Below are positions 13,441 to 27,080 of a DNA stretch of 64,000 nt, piece after piece; position 1 is the stretch's first letter; every line of letters begins with the position of its first letter. The DNA comes from Apostichopus japonicus (Eukaryota > Echinodermata > Holothuroidea > Aspidochirotida > Stichopodidae). The DNA lies in contig NC_092577.1 of assembly GCF_037975245.1 (NCBI RefSeq), forward strand, positions 8,467,013 to 8,531,012. The letters are read 5' to 3'. The position numbers were made by a program, and so were the translations under genes. The notes beneath the pieces are model-generated. The model was not told the origin of the DNA, ran no database searches, and was given only the letters and a program-made list of their open reading frames with translations.

Positions 13441-14794
13441 GTTGTATGGCCATGATGAACATTTGCCGCGACATTAAATGAACATAAACAAAAACAGTAC
13501 AGCATGATTGACAACATTACACGGTTTCATATTTAATGTACATCGAGACGGTGAAGTTAAAACGGGATATGTTCAGTACATTCCTTAAGGAGAAGACATT
13601 ATTTGATTAAGATATTTGTTAATGTCATTCATGTTTACTACAGCTAAGTTTTGTTTCAGAAGAATCATACCAATGTTTCACGAGGATGTATCGTGGTATG
13701 TTGGAAACATTAAGCAGCGTTTCAAGATCATACACGCTACTAGTGTTCTACTAAATGTTGAAATGATATGCTCGGTTGTTAATTATCATGCCAATGCTCA
13801 TGATTTACTTCCAGAATGTTATTACAAAAATATATTATAAAGATATGTATTGCTGTTCACTTCCAGATGTTTATCATTTTTTTCTACGTTTGGATTAACG
13901 TGATACAAAAGTTTGCGTGAGTTGTTCCTATATTATTTGTCGCCCTCAACTCTCCACTCAATCCTAGGCACTAATGATAAGCAATGAATGAGGCTGTAAG
14001 GTACAGGTGTGGTAATATAATATCCTTAACAATTGAAGATAATTATCAAGATACAATAAACAATTAGCCGATGACAAATTATGAATATTTAAATCAGATT
14101 ACTGCAGTTACCAACTATACCGTAGTTGAAACTACTCAACTCCAATCCCAACCCCCCCCCCCCCCCGCCCTCCCCACCCAGAATCCTAACTCCTTCAAAA
14201 TCGTCTAATGTATGTATGTTTGTGTCTGTTCAAAAACGATGGAATTAATACAAGTATGTGTCTTATATTCATAATTTATCAAGTGATTGCATATGTGTTG
14301 ATTACCATGGTATCCGTACAACAGAACAACAAAGCGGGTTAGTAGAGCTGCACATATACTTCAGAGTTTCTTTCTATTTTATAATTTATTCCCATTTAAC
14401 ACGAATGCAATAATCACCATCTCCCCACTACCCCCCACCCCCCACCCCCCACCCCCCCCTCTAAAAAGAAAGAAAACAAGAGTATTAGATCGGAACACTT
14501 GCAATGTCATTAATGAAAATAGCTCATCTTCCCTTCATATATACAAATGACCAAGATCATGGCAATCATTACCATTAAAAAGAATATACTAGAGTTTATT
14601 GGTTTCAAATATAAACCAGGCCCGTCCTTTCATTATATCTAAGCCTGCTGCAGGGACCCATACACTAATGTCAGTCACGTATACACTAATATGGATAGAT
14701 AAGAATTTAAGCAATTGTTCCTTCAAATCCCCTAGAGAAATTTTATAAAAAAAATATATATTAGTAAGATTTAAATCCAAAGGAAGAATACCAT
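13441..14794. other. non-coding spacer with C-rich homopolymers
   Basis: A 15-nt C run at 14152-14166 and a CCCCCCAC cluster at 14428-14460. ORFs at 13616-13840 and 14589-14876 show no motif. The stretch 14647-14735 resembles 8665-8750. Confidence 0.5.
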
Positions 14795-15545
14795 AATGTA
14801 TATTTGTGTTGTTTCTTCTACAATCTGCTTGTGACAAATTTGGCCGTAAAAGGAAAGATAAGGACCTTGAAAACAAAATGTTACTTTATTTCACCAAAAT
14901 CACACCAAGTAAGATGAGAGTAGGCATGGATTTTAATGGTTTGGAAACAAACAAATAAAACATGACAATTAATTTGTGGGACACAATATTGTCTGAATTT
15001 GATTAAACGATAAATAACTCACGAAGTAAGTATCACTGGTTGTAACAACATAACTACATATCTTAATGAGTTGCAGGGCTATACAGTTATGTGTGAACAT
15101 TATACGGATTGTTCAAAGATATAACCTTTTACGTAACATGAAGCTTTATTTAATTTTATTAAAACGTCTACCCAGTGACTTAATTCTCAACTTTATTTGA
15201 TTTGAACACTAAAAAAGTATAGAAACCAAGTTAACATACATTTTTAGAGTCAAATTTCCCATACATCCGTTGGTATTACTAACTTCCAAGTTTTCCCATC
15301 ACCATTCTGTGCATTTAACCGCTTCGCAAAATACCATAGAAATAGTTAAATGTAATTTGATTAGCATATTATACTTGATCAGACCAACAATTAAAGTAAT
15401 ATATATATTAGTGTTAAAATAATGCATAGAAGACGCACGTCTCACACCAACAAAACAACTAAAAACCTACCCATGTCCATGTCGATTTAAAACCAGGGAA
15501 ATTGTACAGTAACATACAGGGTCATTTAAACGGTCTGCTACATTA
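14795..15545. repeat. old duplication, copy 2
   Basis: Partner of 12970-13440, longer because of insertions around 15180-15480. The ends still align: ACATACAGGGTCATTTAAACGG here versus CTACAGGGTCGGCTAAACGG in copy 1. Confidence 0.7.
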
Positions 15546-15579
15546 TAAATCAGGACAGGGGTTTGGCTGTAAACCAACA

Positions 15580-15802
15580 GTACGTACGCAATGGCACTAC
15601 GTACGTACGTAATATTATCACGTCCGTACGTGATAATTAATACGTACGTACGTAATACATACCACGTACATACATTATACATATCATGTACGTACGTGAT
15701 AGTACTACGTGCGTAAGTAGTAATATTACGTACGTACGTGAAAATTCTTGCGTACGTACGTATTATTATTATTATTATTATTACGTACGTACGTAATATA
15801 TT
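15580..15802. repeat. cluster of TACG tetranucleotide palindromes
   Basis: At least eight blocks of self-complementary TACGTACGTACG-type sequence, 10-16 nt each, spaced about 25-35 nt apart by AT-rich linkers such as TAATATTATCA and TGATAATTAA. An ATT trinucleotide run lies at 15761-15782. Confidence 0.9.
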
Positions 15803-17264
15803 TTTTTACCATGTCTTCTCTGGAGCTTCATACTTTCACAACCCTTCAAAATAATTAGACGGTATATGTCAAAAATGATTGACATATACGTAACAAACAT
15901 GTCAAAAAGTAAACCTTTTATATGTATCTTTACAATATTTTTAATACTATCTCACTGATAATCTCACTGATATGGAAGTTGTACGAGTGTTTCAATAGAA
16001 CAAAAATAGAACAAATCATTGGACGGGCTGAATAAGATTCATGAAAACAATGCTCGCATATCAGGACCCTCCACCATCCCCCCCCCCCAACCCGTTCTAA
16101 TCTCTCAATTTTCTCTTCTTTCTTACACGGTGATCTGAATTCCGCTTTTCTCTGAATGTCGCAAAATATTACGTTGCGTCTTTACAAACTGAAACTACTA
16201 GAATTTAGTATCCTTTACTCATTGCTGTATGTAATTTACATGAAGTGACGGCTGTCTCGAAATGAGTTTTATAAAACACAATAAGAGCGATTTTGTCCAT
16301 ATACTTTAATCTTACTGAACTATTCGAATATTCTCTATTAGTGTATAAGGATACAATATTGTAGTATATAGCTGGAGTCCAAGTTTTTCATGTAGTCAGA
16401 CATTTTTCAGACATGTCTGATTTGAAAATATATTAATCATAATATGAAGAAAAGGTGTTTCCAATTGAAGACTTGAAGTTGTTCAATTTAGCCTTAATTT
16501 CGTTGTCCAATTATCTAATATTTTAATATATAATTAATATTAAAAAAAAATACCTTGTTGCCTTTATTCAAAGTTGATTTGACAGTGGTAGAAGAAACTA
16601 AAGAAAAGTAACCTCAATTATATAGGTCTTTCTTAAAGGATTATATTTCACCTTTTTGAGGGTGAAATTGACACCACGCAACTAACACTGTGGTATCCCT
16701 CAACAATCGAGTAGTCAGTAAATAGTTTCATTGTGTTATCTTTTCGGTATATAGATATATAGTAGATAAATATTCATAAATATTCACTATTTTCTGATGA
16801 AGTAGGCTTTTTTCTTCAATGTTAGCAAAATATTAATACAGTCCCGATTTAATGAAAACTTAGCATGTATGTCTCGTTTCTGCAAGCGAGTGTTGTGCCT
16901 TTATATATACCGGTGAGAGAATATCTTGAATAATAAAATAAATTTGTGGTTGGGTAATAAGGGACACACGGGGTGACATTCTGGTAGAAAAGAAACAAAC
17001 TCTTACCTGCCATAGACCGGTCTGTAGATTCAGGCGACGAAAATCATTACCATCAAAGTGCAATACTGATGAATAAAATGAACGAAATTGATGAAAATGC
17101 AAGTGCAATTAATATCTCTCCTTTTTTTTCCTTTTTTTTTTGGGGGGGGGGGAGGGGCTGGAATGAAGTCGTAAACATTTTATTTACCGAATTAATATTG
17201 GCCCTCGATGATACCCTCATATCAGCTGAGAAATCAATCTGGTTGATTCCTTAAGTTCGATCTT
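15803..17264. other. non-coding spacer
   Basis: AT-rich; C run at 16079-16088; G run at 17142-17152. No gene seen. Confidence 0.5.
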
Positions 17265-17460
17265 ATCAGTTTACTGTCATTATCATCTCATTAATATATC
17301 TGATCAGTTTACAATCCTTATATTTCAGTAAGATTACCGATCAGTTTACTATCATTATCATCTCTGTTTATACTTGATCAGTTTACAACCATTGTTCTCT
17401 TTGATAAATAACCAATCAGGTTAGAATTGTTGTCATCTCATTAGCATAACTGATCAGCTG
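17265..17460. repeat. degenerate tandem repeat around CTGATCAGTTTAC
   Basis: Four or five diverged units of about 50-65 bp, each with a TGATCAGTTTAC-like element followed by ATTATCATCTC-like sequence. Confidence 0.65.
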
Positions 17461-19156
17461 TACACTTATCCTGCATAACACATGTGAAACAACTCAAATA
17501 GGGGTGAATATTGAACTAAATTAAGAAAACAAATCCTGATAGTCGAGTATTCGATGCTCAGATCAAGAATAATCATCCATGAGACGATGAACTGATCAGA
17601 GAACACTCAACATCTGTGACGTCATCACAGATCATGAAAGCCAATAATTTAAATGTTGATGATAGAAAAAAAATAGTGTCTGGATTTATGGAGCTACAAG
17701 CCAAGAAAAATCATCGTCATAATCACGTGATCACATTTCCAATGTCCTGAGAGTATTTCAGTTGTGTAAACTAAGGTGTATATTTCTTGTTTCCAGTCAC
17801 TTTCTTAGGTATGTTTGTTTTCAACTGTATTAAGACTAAATACATAAATCTCTCTACTAGTACCTTATATGGAGGAGGAAGGTATGTAAAATCTAACATC
17901 GTGTTATTATGACTTGACATGCACAATTGTAACATTGAACAATAACGCTGTCCAAATTTCTGATTAGTTCTAAGAAACCTACATTAAAGTCTGTTATCAA
18001 CAGAAGTGTAAATGGAGACAAACAACACCTACATGCAAACACATATTAATGAAGATAACATATCAATATAAATTATTTTTTGTGTCGTGGTTTGTCTTTC
18101 AGATCATCAATAAGGCCGTGACAAAACTACAACACGAACTAAACAGAAAAATCAGCAGCAATTGTTTACAATTACTATAATTGCTGAGTTGAAATAGAAC
18201 AGACCATTGTAACGTCCCTTTGTTTCTGTTTGTTTACTTCTTCTGATTACGAAATTCGAATGCAAGCCTAGGCTATCGTAGCGGATCTTACAAAGATATC
18301 ATAATTGCAGTGCACTCTATTAATAACCGGCCGTTTACCTGTCCAGAACTACCCACCTGCTGTAACTAAAAGCAGGTCCCTAGTTTTACGGTTATGATTC
18401 AGTAACAATTCTGAGGACGATATGACAAATGCTCATATCCACTTAAATCAAGAAACATGTATCTAGTTTGATTAACCACGATAACTTCTTTTTAATTATA
18501 GACTACCATGGCCTACAGCATAGATGCATCCATGGCCGTTTGCTTGATCCAAGCGAAGGATGGATACTTTCTCTTGAGCATCATATTTATTTAATGAGTA
18601 AGAACATTGAACATTCAATAAAAAAGACATAATTGATATTTTTTGGAATTTACTCGTTGACCGATGAAGAAGACTAATTGAATTGTATCTACTCTGAATT
18701 GCTCTCTTAACTACTACTTGCAAGGTCAATGGATACTCTTAGAAACACAGTAAGCTGCCTTACTCAAACATATTGAATCTGTTTACAACATTTTAGCATC
18801 TCAGCGAAATTCAAAGCAATTTTAAGTTCAATCTGCAACATATACTACGCGTTATAGGGAGTAAAGATATATACATCGTTACCTCATCAGGTATATAATA
18901 CAGATGTGAAACTGTATCGAATCGATAAACAATATGTTTATTGATAGTGTAACGTCACTTCCCTGTCTGGTGGGGCAGTCTATTATGATGGGGTCGGCGA
19001 AAGAGAGTCTCGACAAAAGGATGACAATGGAGAAGATGCTACAGTGCTCGTGGCACAGTGGTATCGTTTATTCAGACTTCCGTCTCCTTACTAGGTTCAT
19101 TAAATGTTCTTACACTTATCCTTGATTACGCTGAACGTAACTGTTAACGCAATTCA
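17461..19156. other. non-coding spacer
   Basis: No coding motif recognised. ORFs at 18496-18729 and 18934-19125 are short and unassigned. Confidence 0.5.
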
Positions 19157-19386
19157 TCAACGCAGCGTAGAACACGGCTCTAAACGCAACGCCCAACGAA
19201 ACGTCCAACGCGGCGCCACACGCAGCGTATAACGCAACGTACAACGCGGCGCCCAACGCAGCGCAGGACGTAATGTATAACGCGGCGCTAAACGCAACGC
19301 CAAACGCAACGGCCGACGCGGCGCCACTCGCAGCGTAAAACGCAACGTATAACGCGGCGATAAACGGAACGCCAAACGCAGCGTCT
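19157..19386. repeat. 12-bp GC-rich minisatellite
   Basis: About 19 units with consensus AACGC(A/G)(A/G)CG plus three variable bases, in otherwise AT-rich DNA. A nine-unit (108-bp) higher-order repeat is visible: CGGCGCCACACGCAGCG at 19211 recurs as CGGCGCCACTCGCAGCG at 19319. The minus-strand Ala-rich reading is a product of the period, not a recognised protein. Confidence 0.9.
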
Positions 19387-19691
19387 AAATATGAAATCAG
19401 ATTCAAAGCTAAAGATTTAACTTAACGGTGTCTGCAATGCCGTTAATCGATGTAAATATACTTAGAACCAATCGATGGACTTAATGGCAGTAATGTATCT
19501 TTCTGATAGCTGACCTAGGCTATTCACTAATGTTCCTACTTACGGACTAACTGAAATATATCCAATCACAGCAGAACACTGATCTCTACTAAAGTACACA
19601 CATTGTCAAGCAGTTCAGAGCGCTACTAAATAACGTAAAATGATAACAGTCGGTCAATAAAGTTGCTCCTAAATAACTGGGCGTAATCTCC

Positions 19692-20371
19692 CTCAGTGCA
19701 ATAGCACAGTTTGCTAACAATTTATACAACTCACAAATGTATTCAATAATATTCTGAGCGCTTACAATATATTTACGAACAGTTATACACGGTGCCGTGG
19801 TATTAGAAACCTACCTACTTGGATAATAGTAAATGATATGATAACGTACCGTACGTAGACGTCTTGAGAGATTTTGTCAAAGAGTCCCACGCTGCACGCA
19901 CCATCAGTTCCTTTTATACTCAGTGCAATAGCGCAGTTTGCTAACAATTTATACAACTCACAAATGTATTCAGTAATATTCTGAGCGCTTACAATATCTA
20001 CGAACAGTTATACACGGTGCCGTGGTATTAGAAACCTACCTACTTGGATAATAGTAAATGATATGATAACGTACCGTACGTAGACGTCTTGAGAGATTTT
20101 GTCAAAGAGTCCCACGCTGCACGCACCATCAGTTCCTTTTATACTCAGTGCAATAGCGCAGTTTGCTAACAATTTATACAACTCACAAATGTATTCAATA
20201 ATATTCTGAGCGCTTACAATATCTACGAACAGTTATACACGGTGCCGTGGTATTAGAAACCTACCTACTTGGATAATAGTAAATGATATGATAACGTACC
20301 GTACGTAGACGTCTTGAGAGATTTTGTTAAAGAGTCCCACGCTGCACGCACCATCAGTTCCTTTTATACTG
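19692..20371. repeat. three tandem copies of a 225-227-bp repeat
   Basis: Copies start at 19694, 19921 and 20146 (CAGTGCAATAGC) and are nearly identical. Each carries GATAACGTACCGTACGTAGACG, and the second and third junctions and the array end each read AGTTCCTTTTATACT, a TATA-like element. The array abuts CpG-richer unique sequence (20380-20500). No ORF. Confidence 0.92.
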
Positions 20372-23300
20372 AAACAATGGCTTAAATTTACGCGCACGAG
20401 AATGTTCTACTTCAAAGTACACCGCCTCAGAGTTGCGGTCACCAGTCTTCCGGGGACCGAAAGGCCACAATTGCTTACGTCTTAGTAAACAACTTAGGAG
20501 GATAACGGGGATTTCCCGGCAAAGAAATATAACATTACTTAAACAGCTTAAAGAATAACTTTCAAAGTTTCAATACTACGCAAGTTCGGTTACAATAGCT
20601 TGAAAATGTAACTAATACTTATCAGATCCAAAATAAAGCCTTTTTTATGCATTTCGTTTTGCAGATTTTACAGACCCCCAAAAAATGTAAATTAGATATT
20701 TTATTTTGATTGTTTAATGTTATCAAAGGGTGCGATGCGAGATCCCCAGAAGCTGCAGAATTTTGAGAAATAGTTGTCAGGAAGAAGCTTAACCTCAACT
20801 TTATACAGAACGTTTCTCAGAGCCCAGTAGCGGGTCGAGGGGCTAACGCCCAGTGAAAAAGCAGCATTTTTAATATTTCTTGTTCTCTCATAGCGAGTCC
20901 AACCACAACAACTACGTGTACATAAGATAGAGGAATTACATTCTCTGGAAAATATTTGAAGCACTGGTTGGTTCCACGAGGGGAAGCCCCTCGGAAACCA
21001 CATGTTATAAATAAATGATATTTCTCTAGAATGTATTGCAAGCAGGCTGGTGGGGATCCGTTGGACTTACGCTGCAGCGTTTTGCAGATATATTGAAGTA
21101 ATTGTGAAACACTGAAATCTATTTATGAGAAGTGCTCAATTTTCAGCGGATTGAAGTGCAAGGCCCTGGTGAAGGGGTGGGGCCGAGCATCAGGAATCAG
21201 CTGCATTTTATTTACCTAATATTATCCAAATTTGGGGAAATATAGACGTAAGGGAATAACAGACAGGCCGATTCTGTTTTCCTTTCTTCGTTTTTGTATT
21301 ATAACTCTTACTTTCTTAAGTGTACGACCATGAAAAATTTATCTTCAATTGGTCAACCGACTTGGCATCAATTTGAGACCGAGCGGTGTGACACCCATAC
21401 CACTGTTTGTATACTTATGAGGTCGCGTTCTCAAATAATAATAGTAAAATTCTACTTTCCTGTTTCCAAGTACAGCGTTAGTGTAAGCAAAGAACTCTTT
21501 CAGTATCATATTAGTCTCACTAGACGTTCACTCTTAACTTTACGATTTACAAATATGTCCATATGATAAGGAAAATATATAATTAAATGTCTACTGATAA
21601 TTTAACACAGTTTCTGCTTGGTTGCCATGACAACTATATGTGAAACAAAAGAAATAGGTGCCCGTTCTGGAACAGTTAATGGGTGACACACTATTGCATA
21701 CCTCAGTACTTTAATTCCTCTATAGAATATGGTTTTAAATTCATATATAATTCTAAATGCTTTCCTTCATATCATTACCCACTTTTTATTTATACTAAAA
21801 TTTATTCAGGCAAATCATGTATGGATGTTAGTTTCCCCAATACATATAAATTTTACTCTTGTCAAGCGCACATCGCGGGGGTGATGGGATGTCTCCACCC
21901 CCCCCCCCCCCCAAAAAAAAGAAACGCTACCACGTATTTCCAACTAAATCAGCGTAGTTATAGCACAGTGTAGTGTTTCGACTTAGACATTGGACATAGT
22001 TAAAGTCAAACTACACCTCAGAGGTATTATTTGCAGTATAAACTTCCCCTTTTTCTGGGGAAGCACCACAGACCCCCCCCCCCTCCTCTCCATATATGAT
22101 GTCGGCTTTGACGACCCTCTGTTCCTGTAAACCACTGCAGAACGAGTGTCTTCTCTGTGCATTTATAAAGTCTTCATGGTAATGTTGTCCATCAGAATAT
22201 TTTGAGTACGGTTCATCTAGTACCAACATTTCCGACACATGTTTGGTCTCTTTTTTGTTTTCCTTTTTGTTTTAAACACTTTGCAGCAATTTCAGAGAAA
22301 CAAAAACTTCGTTTGCAGAAATTGCAAAAGAATTATGTTACACTTTGCGGCGTTATTTTGCAATTCAGATTGTAAGAATGGTTTTAAGCGGAGGTGTGGA
22401 TTTGTTTAAATGTGTGTGTTTGTGCGGGGGGGGGGGGGGTGGTAGGGGGTTGATAGACTCCTATAGGGGCACAGCATTACTTCAAAACCTTACACAATAA
22501 TTGCCGCTGTGTAATTAAGTTTCCCAAAGTGTGTGATACCACTTCCTTTCAGAAAGAGATTTAAAGCATCAGTTGATTTGATTGCTACTCTCAAAAACAT
22601 CTTATAGGGCAGTGATCTCGAAACATGGACATGTAAGGTATAAGACTTATCTCTTACATCAACCAAGCTTAGCAATATGAAGTGTTGTTACATTTCTATT
22701 ATTCGATTTGTTGTTTACTGTCACAAGACTCTGTTGTGAGTGTCTTCTTCATTTAAAATGGCAATCATGTGTTGCTGATCCATAACTCTCTTGTATGTGA
22801 ATCAACAACACTTTACATGTCAACAGAAATTCACATAGTTGGCTGGTTAGTAAAGCCTTTAAATAAATGTAAGAAATTTGAAATTTGTCTGATATGACGT
22901 CATTGTGACAATACCTTTCAAGTTTCTTGACTTCACGGATGATGGAATGGATCCAACCGGAATAGTGTCTGGTAGATCGTACCGCCTAAACCTATGGAGA
23001 GAAGTAGAGTAATCATCGTGTAAGATGTTGAAGACGTAGAGGAATGTCCTCCTAGTCAGGTTTATTGTTTATCAAATTAATGAAGGTAACAAAGTAAACA
23101 GCAAATAACAAGGAAATAAATCAAATCTGATTGATCATTCTGATCGGAATTAATTATAATCACAAGTCTTGTGTTTCAACGATCCCACGAAAAATAAATA
23201 AGAATGGATCATAGAATTGAAGTAGGGAGAATGACGTCATGCGACATATACTGAAGCCACCCATCCGACTGATGGCGCTTTGCTTGTACGGCAAGAAATT

Positions 23301-26249
23301 ATCGGCGCGTAATACAAACACTACGTCTTTGACATAACTAAAGTGATAAAGTGTAATGGCGGGATGACAAACCTGTAAACACTTGTACTGAAACGGAGAA
23401 AGAATGGAATGGAGAGGGGTATAGGAGGGTCGAGGACATAGCAGCATTCTTTACTGGGCTAAACACCGGGTGATTTTAGTAAAAAAGTAAACACAAATTG
23501 TTGCAATTACATGAACAAGGCAGATATACCAAGATTCCTTATTATTTAAGTATTTATTCATTATCACCCTTCAATAATATTATCACATTGCACGCATTGT
23601 TTTTTGTCATTGATCAAATTATACAAAGTTATATAATTTGTTTGTGGAGTTGATAAGAATTTCCTTAACCAGTACACAATCGAATCTTCCTATTCAACGA
23701 TGTTCTCCATGAAGAACTCCATGTGTCCCATATATCAGACTTCTTTCATACCAAGGCATTGCTACAACTTCCTGTTTATATTTTATTAAGAACTACGCCA
23801 ACGCGATCTTCGTTGATTCGCAAAAGAACTGTTTCATCAGGGAGTTGTTATGGTTTCATGGAAGCACAAACACTGAGGGGCAGTGGAGCATGTGACTTTG
23901 ATTTAACGCAAGAAACCACTAACCTCTGAAATTATGTTAAACCTCTCAAAAGGAATACTGTGTGCGTTAAAATATTTGAATGTTTTCAACAAAAAGTTTC
24001 TTTATACCGGTACTTTTGAACTGCATGTTTTATCATTATTATTATTTTTTATAGCAATGTTTTAGACATGACAGCACTTGTTACAAAGAAACAACAACAA
24101 GAGAGCACTTTTAATTACGAAGTCGCAACTAGTAATTTCCATTAAAAAACGGAGGCCACATTCAAGGGTTATCGGGATAGTGGCAACGTATGTGCCCAAT
24201 CAATCCCCCACCCCTACCCCACCCACCCCTCTTTCATGGCTCCGTTGCCCCTGACACGGTAAATGGACAGTGTCATCGCAAACATTTGCAGAAGTCTACA
24301 CTAAGTGTCTCTATACTGGTGACTTAACCTACAAGCAAATAGACCAAAAATATAGGGATTGTGGTGTGACATGTGGGGATTTTACAACACTCGTTTTACC
24401 TCTTTTTCAGCAATCCGATATTTTTTGGTCATATCGTTTAAAATTGTATTATTTTCTGGCAATAACCATTATAGATCGACCACACACAGATCTGGCATGG
24501 GGCCGATATGAATTAACCGGGCTGGTGGTAGGGGTATAGGGAGGGTGTCAAACCTTGAACCGTTGTGTTAGCATATTTTTATTCATTATGATTGCTAAGA
24601 GTTTGGTAAAATACAAAAATGTTGTTAAAGGAAAAATTCGTTACAATATGCAGCATTGTTACGAACGCAGGATTCTGCGTCCGGGACGCAATGTTTTGGC
24701 CAGGGACGCAAAGTCTCCAAATTGCTTGCGTCCTGTGGACGCAAACTTTTTTTTTGAGAAACAAACCCCAAGTATACACACTCACAATAAGGTCAACGGA
24801 AAACATAACAAAACTGTCAAAACACATTTTGGAATGAACATTATTTCTTTTCAAAACCACAACTTCTTCTGACAAGAAGCAAAAGTTCCCCTACTCCAAC
24901 AGATCATTGAATTTATTTGAAAATAAATATATCATAACAATCAACCGCAAGGTACAGGGTTAACAACACCCCATTACGGAGATTTTCATGCTGAAAATAG
25001 CCAATGATGCTTTTCCAAATTTCCCGTGATTTGATTGGTTATAAGTCCCCATCCATTGTCTGTGAAAATTCTTGCACATGTAATGCTCAGTGAACACGGA
25101 GTATGTTGTTTAACAACAATTACTTGCAACTTACTTTCCCCTGTACAGAGATTGTGAAGTCTTTTGCGGTATAGGCTATCATGTTTGTGCACTCCAATAT
25201 CATAACGTTAGGCCTTGTCACATACAGTACGTATACCTTTTGACAACGATCGAAGAGGCTTCGTAATATTTGAATCATTGTTTTGATCAGAAAATGTTAA
25301 TGAGTGGAGACAATCTATGCATTTTGTGGGAAGCTAACTTCTCTGATCCTGAACAGGATATTTCAGCTCACAGTATGTTTCTTCTCTCTGTATTAACAGT
25401 TGCTAATGTACCCTGTAAAATGTGCATTCTAACCATCAATAGTTTCTGTTGCAACAATTTTTCGCAGTCCAATTAACCTAGTGCTTCAGTAAATGTTATT
25501 TTGGCGCAACATTCGTGTGTAAACTACTGTACTTTAGAACATTGAACTGATTTTTTTTTAAATCTACATTGCGTAAAAAATTATTCACATAGACCTACTG
25601 TAATTTTCGTGTAGATGATTGCTTGCAAAAAGCCAGCATAAATGTTGGATCAGATTTTAAGGATTTGCGCATGTGTAGTTGAAAATGAAGCTCGAACCGG
25701 CATGTACATTCAGTAGTACAGTGAACTGGAATTTAGCGAGAGATATGCACACTGTAGGTACTGGGATTTTTGAAGAGTTGTTTGAATCGCTGCATGGTCA
25801 AAGCACGGATCTACTACGGAGTTGGCGAGTAGGGAAGTAGAAGGACGTATGAAGGAGGGGGGACTGGGGGTAAAAATGGGGTTGAAACGGCAGGGTGGTC
25901 GAAAGGAGGGGCGCCCCGGCCGCGAAATTTTTTTCCCAAACAGGTTTGCAAATGTGCGTAAATAGTCGTTCATGATTGGTCGGTAAAGTTACGTCATCAC
26001 CATAGAAACCTTCACTTCGAGGTTCTGCATCCATTTGTTGCAACGAAGATATACCCGTTCAAAATTACCCGAAGCTTTCCGTACATATATTTAGATATGT
26101 TTGGAATTGGTTTAGACATATTTAGCACACTAGTATTGTATGATTTACTTTGATCGAAGTTTTCTGTGAAGGCATTTATCGATAACTTCGCACAGTGAAA
26201 GTTTCGTACAGGGTACATCACACATGCGCTGTAGGCCTATATGTATTAT
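20372..26249. other. about 5.9 kb non-coding DNA
   Basis: No gene recognised. A 100-codon minus-strand ORF at 20701-21003 lacks motifs. C or G runs lie at 21897-21912, 22073-22083 and 22426-22438. Around 24665-24750 GGACGC / GCGTCC occurs five times in about 85 nt. G-rich sequence lies at 25855-25920. Confidence 0.45.
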
Positions 26250-26712
26250 AACTCTGTACACAGTGCAGTGACGGAAATATATCATACTATACACTCTACT
26301 GTTTTGCGTATATTTACTCAAGACTCGCGTCGTGAAGTTGCTTTTAGTGTAGGCCTACCCATTCCACGAAACGAATTCTGATTTCAATAGAACGGCTCAC
26401 GAATCGTGGATAACGTAAACACGAACCAAATAGAAGGTAGCGTATGTATCATAAGTGAGGTCAACATGTAATCCAAGCATTAAACTCTGTACACAGTGCA
26501 GTGACGGAAATCTATCACACTATACTGTTTTGCGTATATTCACTCAAGACTCGCGTCGTGAAGTTGCTTTTAGTGTAGGCCTACCCATTCCACGAAACGA
26601 ATTCTGATTTCAATAGAACGGCTCACGAATCGTGGATAACGTAAACACGAACCAAATAGAAGGTAGCGTATGTATCATAAGTGAGGTCAACATGTAATCC
26701 AAGCATTAAAAG
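26250..26712. repeat. recent 233-bp tandem duplication
   Basis: ACTCTGTACACAGTGCAGTG begins at 26251 and again at 26484. The two copies are almost identical; the second lacks about 8 bp (ACTCTAC region). No coding potential. Confidence 0.92.
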
Positions 26713-26926
26713 TAAAGTTAGGACGTTTGAAGGGAAACCCCTTAACTAGACTCAATCAAGTGTCAGTGTGTAACCCAGTATATATGTCTTCGAACTTCCA
26801 TGTGGGGCACAGTAATGACAAAATGTGCATTGTTTGCTTAATTGGGTTGCCCTCCCGACCCCCTACCCAACCCATTCATTTTGTTATCCCTTCGTACGCC
26901 AATGAAGTGATTTGTCACATGTCTAC

Positions 26927-27080
26927 CAGGCGCGTATCCAGGATTTTCAAACCCGGGGGGCGCGAATTACTATCTAAGCGGAGCGCCACCATCGGTTGGC
27001 GCGCAGCGTACAAGAAAATTTCTTGTTTTGAAACCCCCCCAGATCACCGGAAACGGCACTTCTCGGGCTTGAAATGACCA
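26927..27080 (+). mobile_element. hAT-like element, left part (CAGGCGCGTATCC terminus) with core block
   Basis: Starts CAGGCGCGTATCCAGG, then a GGGGGGCGCG run, then the core: AAGCGGAGCGCCACC (from 26976), GGTTGGCGCG, GCGTACAAGAAAATTT and CCCAGATCACCGGAAACGGC. The right end is uncertain; see the terminus at 29090-29138. Confidence 0.65.

Noticed and set aside
24178-24253. Tiny element with AGTGGCAACG / CGTTGCCCCT ends
   Set aside because: Only 76 bp long, flanks agree at 4 of 8 positions, and no second copy was seen.
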